Below are positions 19,905 through 28,950 of a stretch of 64,000 nucleotides of DNA, one piece after another. A program made the position numbers and the translations under genes. The notes beneath the pieces are model-generated. The model did not search any database and had not been told where the DNA came from. It was given only the letters and a program-made list of their open reading frames with translations. The DNA is from Prosthecobacter debontii (lineage in GTDB: Bacteria > Verrucomicrobiota > Verrucomicrobiia > Verrucomicrobiales > Akkermansiaceae), in assembly GCA_945862245.1 (NCBI GenBank), contig CAMAXN010000008.1, positions 19,256 to 83,255 of the forward strand, read 5' to 3'. Every line of letters begins with the position of its first letter. Position 1 is the stretch's first letter.

Positions 19905-20954
19905 TTGGCAAACAGCCTCAGTCTTACCGAACTCGCTGACCGCATCGATGGCACGATCATTTGCGGGCAGAAGAGTTTGTTTTACTTAGGCATAGACGCG
20001 CTCGACACCGCCGGACCGAGAGATATCAGTTTCCTTGGAAACGAAAAATACATACCGCAGTTCCTGTCTACCAAGGCCGGTGCGGTAATCGTCCCAACCG
20101 GGCATGATTTCGGCAACCATCCAGCCGCACTTGTCGCCGTTGTTAACCCTTCGCTCGCATTTGCTGAGATCGTGCGCCACTTCGCAGCCGCTCCGAATCC
20201 CTTCCAGCCAGGCATCCATCCGGCCTCATGCATCGATCCCACTGCTGTACTTGATCCCTCGAAAGTCCGCGTCCACGCAGGCGCGGTCGTGATGGCGGGT
20301 GCAATAATTGGCGACGGCACAGAGATCGGCTCTAATACGGTCATTCAGGAAGAGGTACAGATTGGAAAAAATTGCCATATCGGTGCTAATGTCAGCATCC
20401 GAGAGCGCTGCAGACTTGGCGATCGGGTAGCAATCCAGCCCGGTGTGGTGATCGGGTCAGACGGCTACGGATACGAGTTCTCCGATGGATGCCATGTGAA
20501 GATCGAACAGGTTGGAATCGTCGAAATCCACAACGATGTGGAGATCGGCGCCAACACGACCATCGACCGCGCCCGTTTCGGAAAAACCGTTATTGGCGAG
20601 GGCACTAAAATTGACAACCTATGTCAGATCGCACACAACGTTATCATCGGCAAGCATTGCCTGATCGTTTCCCAATCGGGACTCGCAGGTAGTTGCCGGA
20701 TCGGCGATTACGTCACCATCGCTGCCCAATCCGGGGTGGCAGGGCACGTCGTCATCGGCGACAAAGCTATCCTCAGCAGCCGCTGCGGGGCGACCACCAG
20801 CTTGAAGGGGGACATGATCTACGCGGGCAAGCCTGCGCTGCCGTTCCGCGAGGAATACAAGCTCCAGGCACACCTTCGTCGGCTACCAAAGCTTATCGCA
20901 AGGGTCAAGGCTCTCGAGGACGCATCGAAAGAGAAACCCTCGTCCGATTGCTAA
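19905..20954 (+). CDS. lpxD: UDP-3-O-acylglucosamine N-acyltransferase LpxD
   Basis: LSLTELADRIDGTIICG, left-handed beta-helix hexapeptides, IGSDGYGYEFSDGCHVKIEQVGIVEIHNDVEIGANTTIDRARFGKTVIGEGTKIDNLCQIAHNV. Start may be TTG 19905 or upstream ATG 19860. Confidence 0.93.
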   Translation: MANSLSLTELADRIDGTIICGQKSLFYLGIDALDTAGPRDISFLGNEKYIPQFLSTKAGAVIVPTGHDFGNHPAALVAVVNPSLAFAEIVRHFAAAPNPFQPGIHPASCIDPTAVLDPSKVRVHAGAVVMAGAIIGDGTEIGSNTVIQEEVQIGKNCHIGANVSIRERCRLGDRVAIQPGVVIGSDGYGYEFSDGCHVKIEQVGIVEIHNDVEIGANTTIDRARFGKTVIGEGTKIDNLCQIAHNVIIGKHCLIVSQSGLAGSCRIGDYVTIAAQSGVAGHVVIGDKAILSSRCGATTSLKGDMIYAGKPALPFREEYKLQAHLRRLPKLIARVKALEDASKEKPSSDC

Positions 20955-21167
20955 ACCGTTTCAATCGCACTACCCCCACTCATAATCGATTTTTACTAGT
21001 TTACCTAAACCCATGCATAGGGCGCGTTGCCAGCATTGAAGCCACTTAAATCGTTCTCGGTATCGATATTTTCTACAACTCAATAAGTTGAATCGGATAC
21101 CTCTTGTGCAGTGCAAATCATTCACATGATCTGCCTTCTACTCTCCAAGCCATTGACCACTAAAGGA

Positions 21168-21968
21168 TCACAGCTTGAAACGCGGGGACTGACTCAGGAA
21201 TTTCTCGGGATTATCAAAGGTCACTTTCCGGATCAGCTCGGGGCTGTGCTTGCGGCGCTTCATTTCCAATGCGCATTTTGGCACGGCCATTGGATCGGAC
21301 ACACCCCAGTCGCATGCAGAATTCATCCAGATGTTCTCGCTGCCATAGACCTCGAGGATATCGATTGCACGGCTTGGCGTGCACTTACTCTCCGGATACA
21401 GGGTCATGCCTGCCCAATAACCCGCATTGAGAACATGGGCGACGGTATGTTCTTCGACGTGGTCGATGATCACCTTGGAACGATCGAGTTTTGAAAAGGA
21501 AGCTAGCGAATCGAGGATGAGCTTAGTGCCTTTCAGCTTGTCCTCAAGATGGGGTGTGTGGATGAGGACTGGGAGATCGTAATCAAGGGCGATTTGGACG
21601 TGTTCCTCAAAAATTTTCAGCTCGCTACGGGTATTTTTATTCAGCCCAATCTCACCGATTCCGAGCACGTTTTCTCGGTTAATAAACTCGGGAATCAGCG
21701 CCATCACCTCGCGCGCGAAGCCGGGGTCATCTGCCTCCTTTGGATTGATGCAAAGCCAGCAAAAATGCTTGATTCCGTATCGCGCCGCGCGCTTCGGTTC
21801 GTATTCGGTGAGCTGGCGGAAGTAGTCGTAGAACCCTGCTGCAGAAGAGCGGTCAAATCCTGCCCAGAAAGCAGGTTCACACAAGGCTTCGCAGCCCGCC
21901 AATGCGAGTTTCTCGTAGTCATCCGTGGTGCGGCTGACCATGTGGGCGTGGGGTTCAATATAACTCAT
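21168..21968 (-). CDS. TatD-family metal-dependent hydrolase
   Basis: MSYIEPHAHMVSRTTDDYEKLALAG, NVLGIGEIGLNK, LPVLIHTPH and VIIDHVEEHT, metal-ligand motifs of a TIM-barrel hydrolase. Confidence 0.82.
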   Translation of the reverse strand: MSYIEPHAHMVSRTTDDYEKLALAGCEALCEPAFWAGFDRSSAAGFYDYFRQLTEYEPKRAARYGIKHFCWLCINPKEADDPGFAREVMALIPEFINRENVLGIGEIGLNKNTRSELKIFEEHVQIALDYDLPVLIHTPHLEDKLKGTKLILDSLASFSKLDRSKVIIDHVEEHTVAHVLNAGYWAGMTLYPESKCTPSRAIDILEVYGSENIWMNSACDWGVSDPMAVPKCALEMKRRKHSPELIRKVTFDNPEKFLSQSPRFKL

Positions 21969-21973
21969 AGCAA

Positions 21974-22237
21974 TCAGGATATGGGGGCTCCCGACGCTCC
22001 TTGGAACGGCGCGGTTTCTGAGAGTTCGACGCTATGGTCGGAGAATTTCTCAAGAACCGCCTTCGCGCGGTCAGCACGGTTTTCCTGCAGGATGGGTAGC
22101 GCATCTTTTAAATACCGCAGCCTTACATCGTCTGCACCCTCGTGTCGCTCTAACCGATCCAAAAACGCAGCTAGGTCGATCAGGCGCGCGCGAGCATCAA
22201 TAAACTGCATGTCCAAAAGTTCTTTTTTGCTGAGCAT
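21974..22237 (-). CDS. Conserved small hypothetical protein, co-directional with the TatD-like gene
   Basis: 87-aa ORF MLSKKELLDMQFIDARARLIDLAAFLDRLERHEGADDVRLRYLKDALPIL, no low complexity, 5 bp upstream of the hydrolase. Confidence 0.6.
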   Translation of the reverse strand: MLSKKELLDMQFIDARARLIDLAAFLDRLERHEGADDVRLRYLKDALPILQENRADRAKAVLEKFSDHSVELSETAPFQGASGAPIS

Positions 22238-22293
22238 GTGCGGTCGGTATTTTGTTTTTTCGAGAAACTAGCTACTTTCGCCTCATAAGGGAA

Positions 22294-22331
22294 AATAAAA
22301 ACCCCACTGCGGAATGATATCCACTGCGGGG
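22294..22331 (-). terminator. Rho-independent terminator-like hairpin
   Basis: Minus strand: CCCCGCAGTGG ATATCATT CCGCAGTGGGG TTTTTA; 11-bp stem with one mismatch and GU pairs plus T-run. Confidence 0.65.
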
Positions 22332-22471
22332 AAAATTCGAACCGCCATCGCTCTGAATCTTTGGAATCCCTCCGACCGCTGAGCGGTGGTCGCCCAGAAA
22401 GCATTACCAATCTACAAATATACTGCCGCGCTGATCCGGAATCTTTCAAGCTTCTTAGAGAAATTTTTGCT

Positions 22472-22999
22472 TCACGGGGATTCGGTATGAGTCTCGATCA
22501 CCTGCGAGTCGGATGCAGCGGTTTTTGTCAGCGAGTGGCCGAGACCAGGAACGACTTTCCGCATCAGCTTCGTGAACCCGCTTTCAGCCGAGGACATGTC
22601 CGTCTCGGCTTGGCGTATGGCCTTTTCCCATGCTCCTGCAAAGCCCGGTGCCTGCTCACGCATGATGCCGACAGCCATCTCTTGGATGCGGAGGTGGCGT
22701 TGCTCGGCCTTGTCCGGCTTGTTCTGCAACATGGCGAGGGTCACGCGTAGATTTTCGTTCTGCCCCTTCAACTCCTCCATCTGTTTGCCCAGCGTGTCAT
22801 TTCCAGTTGCTGTGATCTTCATCTGTGTATTTAGGTGTGATTGCATTTCACGCAACTCGCCCCCGATACGCCGCATCTCGCGTTTAAAATGAATCTTCGA
22901 TAAAATTGCGTTTTTCAGGATAAAACTCGCTACAAGCAACCCAAGTCCAAGTCCCCAAACGAATTGGCTATTTATTATATCCTGAAAATTCATGGTCAT
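22472..22999 (-). CDS. Hypothetical single-TM coiled-coil protein
   Basis: N-terminal hydrophobic FVWGLGLGLLVASFILKNAIL followed by a charged coiled-coil region; same strand and adjacent to cysK. Confidence 0.65.
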   Translation of the reverse strand: MTMNFQDIINSQFVWGLGLGLLVASFILKNAILSKIHFKREMRRIGGELREMQSHLNTQMKITATGNDTLGKQMEELKGQNENLRVTLAMLQNKPDKAEQRHLRIQEMAVGIMREQAPGFAGAWEKAIRQAETDMSSAESGFTKLMRKVVPGLGHSLTKTAASDSQVIETHTESP

Positions 23000-23959
23000 C
23001 TAGATTTCCTGCACCGGCAGCACTGCGCACTCTTCACGAAGCTTGTCGGCTAGTGGAGTGGAAAGGTAGCGTTCGCTAGAAGAACATCCAATAGTGACGA
23101 TTCGCTTGCCCTTGAACTCGGGGCGCTTCGCAACCTGCATAGCAGCCCAAACATTGGCTCCCGTGGAGATACCAGCGGGCAAACCTTCCTGCTGTGCGAG
23201 CGCCTGCGCGGTGGCAAAAGCATCCTCATTAGTGACCAAGATGGTCTCGTCGATTATGCCCACATTAAGATTGCCAGGAATAAAGCCTGCACCGATTCCC
23301 TGAATCATGTGTGGTCCTGGCTGTCCGCCGGAAATGACCGAACTGTTAGCCGGTTCGACGGCAAAAGTTTTGATATCACGGCGGGATTTGATGACTTCTG
23401 AAACGCCTGTAATCGTGCCACCCGTTCCAACGCCTGCCACAAAGACATCAATCTCACCGTCTGTGTCACGCCAGATTTCCTCGGCGGTCGTATCGCGGTG
23501 TACCTGCGGGTTAGCGGGGTTGTCGAACTGGCCGGGGCCAAATGCGCCGGGAGTCTCGGCAAGCAGCTTTTTCGCCATGGCAATCGCTCCGCCCATGCCT
23601 CTAGCACGCGGGGTAAGGACAATTTCCGCACCAAGCAGCCGCAGTAGCACCCGACGCTCGATCGACATACTCTCTGGCATGGTTAGAATGCAGCGGTAGC
23701 CTTTCGCACGCGCTACGAACGCCAGCGCGATACCAGTATTTCCAGAGGTCGGCTCGATAATCAAGCCACCGGGCTTGAGCAGACCATCGCGCTCGCCGGC
23801 TTCTATCATTGCCTTGCCGATTCGGTCTTTCACACTGAAGAGCGGATTGAAAAATTCCGCCTTCACGCAGATTTCAGCTTCTAAGCCTTTGGTGATGTGA
23901 TTCAGACGGACGAGAGGAGTGTTACCTATCGTGGCAACCATGTTTTCTGCGATATTCAT
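23000..23959 (-). CDS. cysK: Cysteine synthase A
   Basis: [34 protein letters not shown] (PLP Lys), [15 protein letters not shown] and [14 protein letters not shown]. Confidence 0.95.
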   Translation of the reverse strand: MNIAENMVATIGNTPLVRLNHITKGLEAEICVKAEFFNPLFSVKDRIGKAMIEAGERDGLLKPGGLIIEPTSGNTGIALAFVARAKGYRCILTMPESMSIERRVLLRLLGAEIVLTPRARGMGGAIAMAKKLLAETPGAFGPGQFDNPANPQVHRDTTAEEIWRDTDGEIDVFVAGVGTGGTITGVSEVIKSRRDIKTFAVEPANSSVISGGQPGPHMIQGIGAGFIPGNLNVGIIDETILVTNEDAFATAQALAQQEGLPAGISTGANVWAAMQVAKRPEFKGKRIVTIGCSSSERYLSTPLADKLREECAVLPVQEI

Positions 23960-24054
23960 AATAATTGGGGTTAGGGAGCTTGTGGGTTCACATTAGGTAA
24001 GCTGATAGCCACTTGTCAGCGGAAATCGAAAGGATACCCCGCAGTCCTGTAATC

Positions 24055-25446
24055 TCAGAAAACTAAAAACTTACTTTGCTCGGCTGCCTCGGGATTAAGC
24101 TCGTATGGGCTGATGTCCTCTTTCGTTTCCGAGAGTAGTTCATCGCGGAATTTAGTGATGATCGCCTCAACGGGCCAAGAAGAAGCCTCACCGAAAGCGC
24201 AAATCGTGCGTCCGTCGATCTGGTAGGCGACGCTTTCTAGGGTCTCGATGTCCTTGGGGGTGGCCTTGCCTTCCACTAGGCGATCTGAGATTTTTTTCAT
24301 CCATGTGGAGCCTTCACGGCAAGGGGTGCACTGACCACAGGATTCGTGGGCGTAGAAGGCGTTGATGTTATTCAGAACCCAAGACATTCTGCGGGTGTCA
24401 TCAAGGACGATAACGCCACCGGAGCCGGCCATGGAGCCGCAGGCAGCAAGCGAATCAAAGTCCATAGGAATGTCCCAGAACTCGAGTTTGCGTTCGCTGC
24501 CATCGGGGTTCTTGACTTTGAAAACCTCATCAACTTTGAGGATTTTCGAGGAAGAACCACCGGGAATGACTGCCTTGATTTCCCTGCCTTCCTTCGGGCC
24601 ACCGCACATATCGTAAAGCAGCTCGCGCATCGTGACTTTACCCACCTCGATCTCAAAGTAGCCAGGTTTCTTTACATCTCCAGAAACACAGAGAATACGG
24701 GTGCCAGTATTGCGCGCGATGCCGAGCTTGGCGTATTCATCACCACCCATTCTGACGATGTGTTTCACATGGCAGAGCGACTCAACGTTGTTCACGATCG
24801 TCGGGCACATGTAGAGACCGAGGGCAGCGGGAAAATACGGCGGTTTAATGCGCGGATAGGGGCGTTTTCCTTCTAGCGATTCGATGAGTCCCGTCTCCTC
24901 GCCGCATATATAAGCACCTGCGCCGCGATGGACGTAGATTTCTAGGTCGAAGCCGGAACCGAGGATATTTTTACCAACGAAGTTTTTTTCGCGGGCGTCC
25001 TTTATGGCCTTCTCGACGATGAGTGCCGCCTCCGGAAATTCCTCGCGCAGATATATATAGGCAGTGTGGGCGCCGACGGCGAAACAGGAGATAACCATGC
25101 CCTCAATCAGCTGGTGGGGATCCTGGTGTAGGATGTAGCGATCCTTAAAAGTGCCTGGCTCGGATTCGTCGCCGTTGCAGATCAGGTAGACGGGTTTGGT
25201 GTTGTTTGGGGGGATAAACGTCCATTTCATCCCAGTCGGAAAGCCTGCGCCTCCCCTGCCCCGCAGGCCAGATTTCTTCACCTCCTCGGTGATATCCTTG
25301 GGCGCCATCGCGAAAGCCTTTTTCTGATCTTCATACCCGCCATCCTTGATGTAGGTCTCGATGGATGGATCCCAATCCACCCGGTCCACATTCCTGAAAA
25401 TAATCCGGTGTTCGCGTTCGTGAGGCGGTTTCGTGTAAGAAATCAT
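24055..25446 (-). CDS. nuoF: NADH-quinone oxidoreductase subunit F
   Basis: SGLRGRGGAGFPTGMKW, CNGDESEPGTFKDR, RGAGAYICGEETGLIESLEGKRPYPR and ESCGQCTPCREG. Start at internal Met. Confidence 0.95.
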   Translation of the reverse strand: MISYTKPPHEREHRIIFRNVDRVDWDPSIETYIKDGGYEDQKKAFAMAPKDITEEVKKSGLRGRGGAGFPTGMKWTFIPPNNTKPVYLICNGDESEPGTFKDRYILHQDPHQLIEGMVISCFAVGAHTAYIYLREEFPEAALIVEKAIKDAREKNFVGKNILGSGFDLEIYVHRGAGAYICGEETGLIESLEGKRPYPRIKPPYFPAALGLYMCPTIVNNVESLCHVKHIVRMGGDEYAKLGIARNTGTRILCVSGDVKKPGYFEIEVGKVTMRELLYDMCGGPKEGREIKAVIPGGSSSKILKVDEVFKVKNPDGSERKLEFWDIPMDFDSLAACGSMAGSGGVIVLDDTRRMSWVLNNINAFYAHESCGQCTPCREGSTWMKKISDRLVEGKATPKDIETLESVAYQIDGRTICAFGEASSWPVEAIITKFRDELLSETKEDISPYELNPEAAEQSKFLVF

Positions 25447-25650
25447 ATGTTGACGAGTTAAATATGTACGCAGTTCGAGGATTGGCAAAGTCGGAATCGA
25501 GTATTTGTGAAATTTTTCACAAGCTTCGCTCTAAGCGCTCTAGCAGACCTGCCCTCGAGAACCGCACCCTCTATATATCAGCCCAGCTCGATAATTTTTA
25601 GCCCACTTTTGTCTTGCCAAGTCGATTGAGTCCGGTAGTTTTCGCGCCCC

Positions 25651-25860
25651 ATGCCAAGAGTCGGAGGAAAAGCAAAAACACGGAAAGCCGTCGCCAAGCG
25701 CTTCAAAGTCACTGGCACAGGGAAGATCCTGCGTCGTCATCAGGGAAAACGCCACTTGCTTCAGTGCAAGAGCCGCAAGCGCAAACGCGCGCTCGGTCGG
25801 GCCGGACTCGTGTCGGACGCTGACATCAAGAGAGTCAAGGAGAACCTTCCCTTCCATTGA
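25651..25860 (+). CDS. rpmI: 50S ribosomal protein L35
   Basis: MPRVGGKAKTRKAVAKRFKVTGTGKILRRHQGKRHLLQCKSRKRKR. Confidence 0.95.
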   Translation: MPRVGGKAKTRKAVAKRFKVTGTGKILRRHQGKRHLLQCKSRKRKRALGRAGLVSDADIKRVKENLPFH

Positions 25861-26002
25861 TATAGAGTAACAACGACAGCCACGACCCCGTCCGCGTAAC
25901 GGACGGCATCCACACGGCCTGATCCGGGAAATCCGGAGACACGAACAGGTGAGACCGCGGGATGAATGACAAGAAACGACCTGCTCATAACTACAGAACA
26001 CA

Positions 26003-26380
26003 ATGCCAAGAACGACCAATTCTCCCGCAAGCCGTGCGCGCCGCAAGCGCACGATCCTGCGGGCCAAAGGCTTCCGCGGTTTCCGCTCGAAGCTCTTCCG
26101 TTACGCTAAGGACGCCGTCCGCAAAGCGCAGCAATACGAATACCGCGACCGCAAGCGCCGCAAAGGACAATTCCGCCGTCTCTGGACACAGCGTATCAAC
26201 GCCGCCGTCCGTGCCGAGGGAATCACATACTCGCGCTTCATCGAAGGCCTGAAGGCCGCCGGAATCGAGGCCGACCGCAAGATTCTCTCGGATCTCGCGA
26301 TCACCGACGCCGCTGCCTTCTCCGCCATCGTTGCGCAGTCAAAGCAAGCCCTCGAAAAGAAGGTCGCCTCCGCCGCGTAA
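26003..26380 (+). CDS. rplT: 50S ribosomal protein L20
   Basis: [70 protein letters not shown]. Confidence 0.96.
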   Translation: MPRTTNSPASRARRKRTILRAKGFRGFRSKLFRYAKDAVRKAQQYEYRDRKRRKGQFRRLWTQRINAAVRAEGITYSRFIEGLKAAGIEADRKILSDLAITDAAAFSAIVAQSKQALEKKVASAA

Positions 26381-26408
26381 GCGATATCGTATTAGAGAAA
26401 CATCAACC

Positions 26409-26441
26409 AGCCGCCCGATGGAAACGCCGTGCGGCTTTTTT
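26409..26441 (+). terminator. Rho-independent terminator downstream of rplT
   Basis: AGCCGC ... GCGGCT TTTTTT just after the rplT stop. Confidence 0.65.
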
Positions 26442-26748
26442 GTGCCCGTTTTTTATCCGGTAGGGCTGATCCGGCCCGGTCGGCCCATTTCCAAAATCAA
26501 ACGCACCTCTCACTCTGGCGGGAGTGAAATCCCGAAATAAAAAGCCCGCTTCATTGCAGTTTCACTACCTTAACAGGAAGACGCCCCTCCATTTTTGATC
26601 AGGGCCGACCGAGAATAACGCCAGCCTGATGGATTTCCAGGTGGATTTCACTCTGGGAGAGCTGCCTTAGTTTTCGCTCCAGAAAAAAATCCACATCCTG
26701 CATCTTCGGAGTTGGAGGTTGCGTCCTGCGCGTTCAATCTATCACCCG

Positions 26749-27486
26749 ATGCCAGCCACTCCCAAAGATCCTCGCCCCTTCAAACGCGCCGTCCTGAAAC
26801 TCAGCGGAGAGGCTCTGCGCGAGCCCGGCTCCACTGACAACATCTCGCCGGAAATCGTCCAACGCATCGCCGCCGAGATTAAGGAAGCGGTTGATGGTGG
26901 CCTTCAGCTTGGCATTGTGGTCGGCGGTGGAAACTTCTGGCGCGGCGCTAAAGCCTCTGCGAGGGGCATGGATCGCGCAACGGCTGATTACGTCGGAATG
27001 CTCGCCACCGTAATGAACGCCTTGGCGCTGGAGGGTGCACTTTCCCACATAGGAGTAAACTGCACGGTGATGTCCGCCATTGAGATGAAAAACGTGGCCG
27101 AGCCATTCATCCGCCGCAAAGCCGAGCACCAGCTCGACAAGGGCACCGTGATCATTTTCGCAGCCGGCACCGGTAGCCCCTTTTTCTCCACCGACACCAC
27201 CGCTGCCCTCCGCGCGAGCGAGATGGGAGCCGATGTCATTCTCAAGGCTACCCAAGTGGATGGTGTTTACGATTCGGATCCGAGGAAAAACCCGGATGCG
27301 AAACGATTCAAGACGGTCACCTTCCAGCACTGCCTAGAGAATCGCCTCAACGTGATGGATGCAACCGCATTCAGCCTCTGCATGGACAACCACATCCCCA
27401 TCGTCATCTTCGACCTCGGCCCCACCGGCAACCTCTCCCACGCCCTCCGCTCCCAACCCATCGGTACCCTCGTCCACGGGGAGTGA
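26749..27486 (+). CDS. pyrH: UMP kinase
   Basis: [47 protein letters not shown] and [21 protein letters not shown]. Confidence 0.95.
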   Translation: MPATPKDPRPFKRAVLKLSGEALREPGSTDNISPEIVQRIAAEIKEAVDGGLQLGIVVGGGNFWRGAKASARGMDRATADYVGMLATVMNALALEGALSHIGVNCTVMSAIEMKNVAEPFIRRKAEHQLDKGTVIIFAAGTGSPFFSTDTTAALRASEMGADVILKATQVDGVYDSDPRKNPDAKRFKTVTFQHCLENRLNVMDATAFSLCMDNHIPIVIFDLGPTGNLSHALRSQPIGTLVHGE

Positions 27487-27589
27487 AACCCTCAAAACTC
27501 AAAATTCAACCCTCAAGGAAGAGAAACGGGCGCTATTCCCTGCCAACTTGAAAGTTGAATTTTGAAAGTTGATATTTAAAACAACCATC

Positions 27590-28162
27590 ATGCCTCAAGA
27601 TCCAGCCACAGCCATTAAAGAAGTAGAGTCCCACATGTCCGCCGGGATCGATCATCTCGTTCAGGATTTCTCCGGCGTCCGCACCGGAAAAGCCTCACCC
27701 GCCCTGATCGACAACCTCGACGTTTACATCCACGCCTACGGAGCCTCGCAAAAGCTCAAGAGCCTCGCGGTGATCAGCTCGCCGGAGCCGCGCATGCTCA
27801 ATGTCCAGCCCTTTGACCCCTCGACCACCCGCGACATAGAGAAAGCAATCCGCGAGTCCAAGCTAGGTCTCAACCCCGCCGCCGCCGATCGCTCGATCCG
27901 CGTCCCTATCCCAGAACTCTCCGAGGAGCGCCGCCGCGACATGGTGAAACTCATCAAGACCCTCGCCGAAGAGGCAAAAGTCCGACTCCGTGGCGCCCGT
28001 AAGGCTGGAATCGACGAAGCGAAAAAATTGAAGACCGAGAACATCCTCACCGAGGACAGCCTCAAGACCCACGAGAAAGCCATCCAAGATCTTACCAATA
28101 AATTCACCAAAAAAATTGACGAACTCGCCACCGCAAAGGAAGAGGATCTAATGAAGATTTAA
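27590..28162 (+). CDS. frr: Ribosome recycling factor
   Basis: DFSGVRTGKASPALIDNLDVYIHAYGASQKLKSLAVISSPEPRMLNVQPFD, LSEERRRDMVKLIKTLAEEAKVRLR. Confidence 0.95.
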   Translation: MPQDPATAIKEVESHMSAGIDHLVQDFSGVRTGKASPALIDNLDVYIHAYGASQKLKSLAVISSPEPRMLNVQPFDPSTTRDIEKAIRESKLGLNPAAADRSIRVPIPELSEERRRDMVKLIKTLAEEAKVRLRGARKAGIDEAKKLKTENILTEDSLKTHEKAIQDLTNKFTKKIDELATAKEEDLMKI

Positions 28163-28355
28163 ACCTCAAATTTTAAACTTTAAACCTCAAGGAAGAATCC
28201 CGAATCGTCACGATCCGAGATTCTTCGCATCGATCTCCCTCTTCCTTAAAATTTAGAGTTTAAAGTTTCGAGTTTCTGAGTTTTTCGGCTTGCGCGCGAT
28301 CCGCGTCCTCAACTAAACCTTCCTCCCGCCACCGCACAGGCGGTCACCCTTTAAT

Positions 28356-28428
28356 GGGGCGTTAGCTCAGTTGGTAGAGCACTTGCATGGCATGCAAGGG
28401 GTCAGCGGTTCGAATCCGCTACGCTCCA
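28356..28428 (+). tRNA. tRNA-Ala (anticodon GGC)
   Basis: GGGGCGT acceptor / ACGCTCC; TAGCTCAGTTGGTAGAGC D-arm; CTTGC ATGGCAT GCAAG anticodon arm; GCGGTTCGAATCCGC T-arm; discriminator A. Confidence 0.95.
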
Positions 28429-28950
28429 CTTTCATATTTCATATAGGATTCACACCCAAAGCCCTTGCGACTGTATACTAAAGTGTATTCTATTTTTTTG
28501 GGGACTTCTTGCGTTTCTTGCCTCCACCCTCGAAACTAATTATCCTTATCCAACTACCTTGCGGCGATTCTCTATTTTTGAGCGACGGAAAGAATTAGTG
28601 GAGGGAGAAAACGATGCGAAGTGATGATTTTTTTCACATGAGTGGCGCACGGCTCACAAGATTTGAGTCCCTCTTTGCGGAAACACGCATCCAAAGGTGG
28701 CAACGCTAATCCGCGTACTCTGGACGATGGATTTCAGAGCGGGGAGAGACAGTTTGGCTTGGGCGTTCATCGCTACATCCTATTTCGGCGATTGCCATCG
28801 GATCGATTAACAGATAAGTTATACTCGATCATTAACCACTAAGACCAATTTTACGTCCCTCTAGAGCGCCATTCTATCGACCAGTCAGCAGCGTTCCAAC
28901 CACCACCCGCCTTTCCGAAAAACAATTTCCGTCATCCTCATTCCTGTCCC

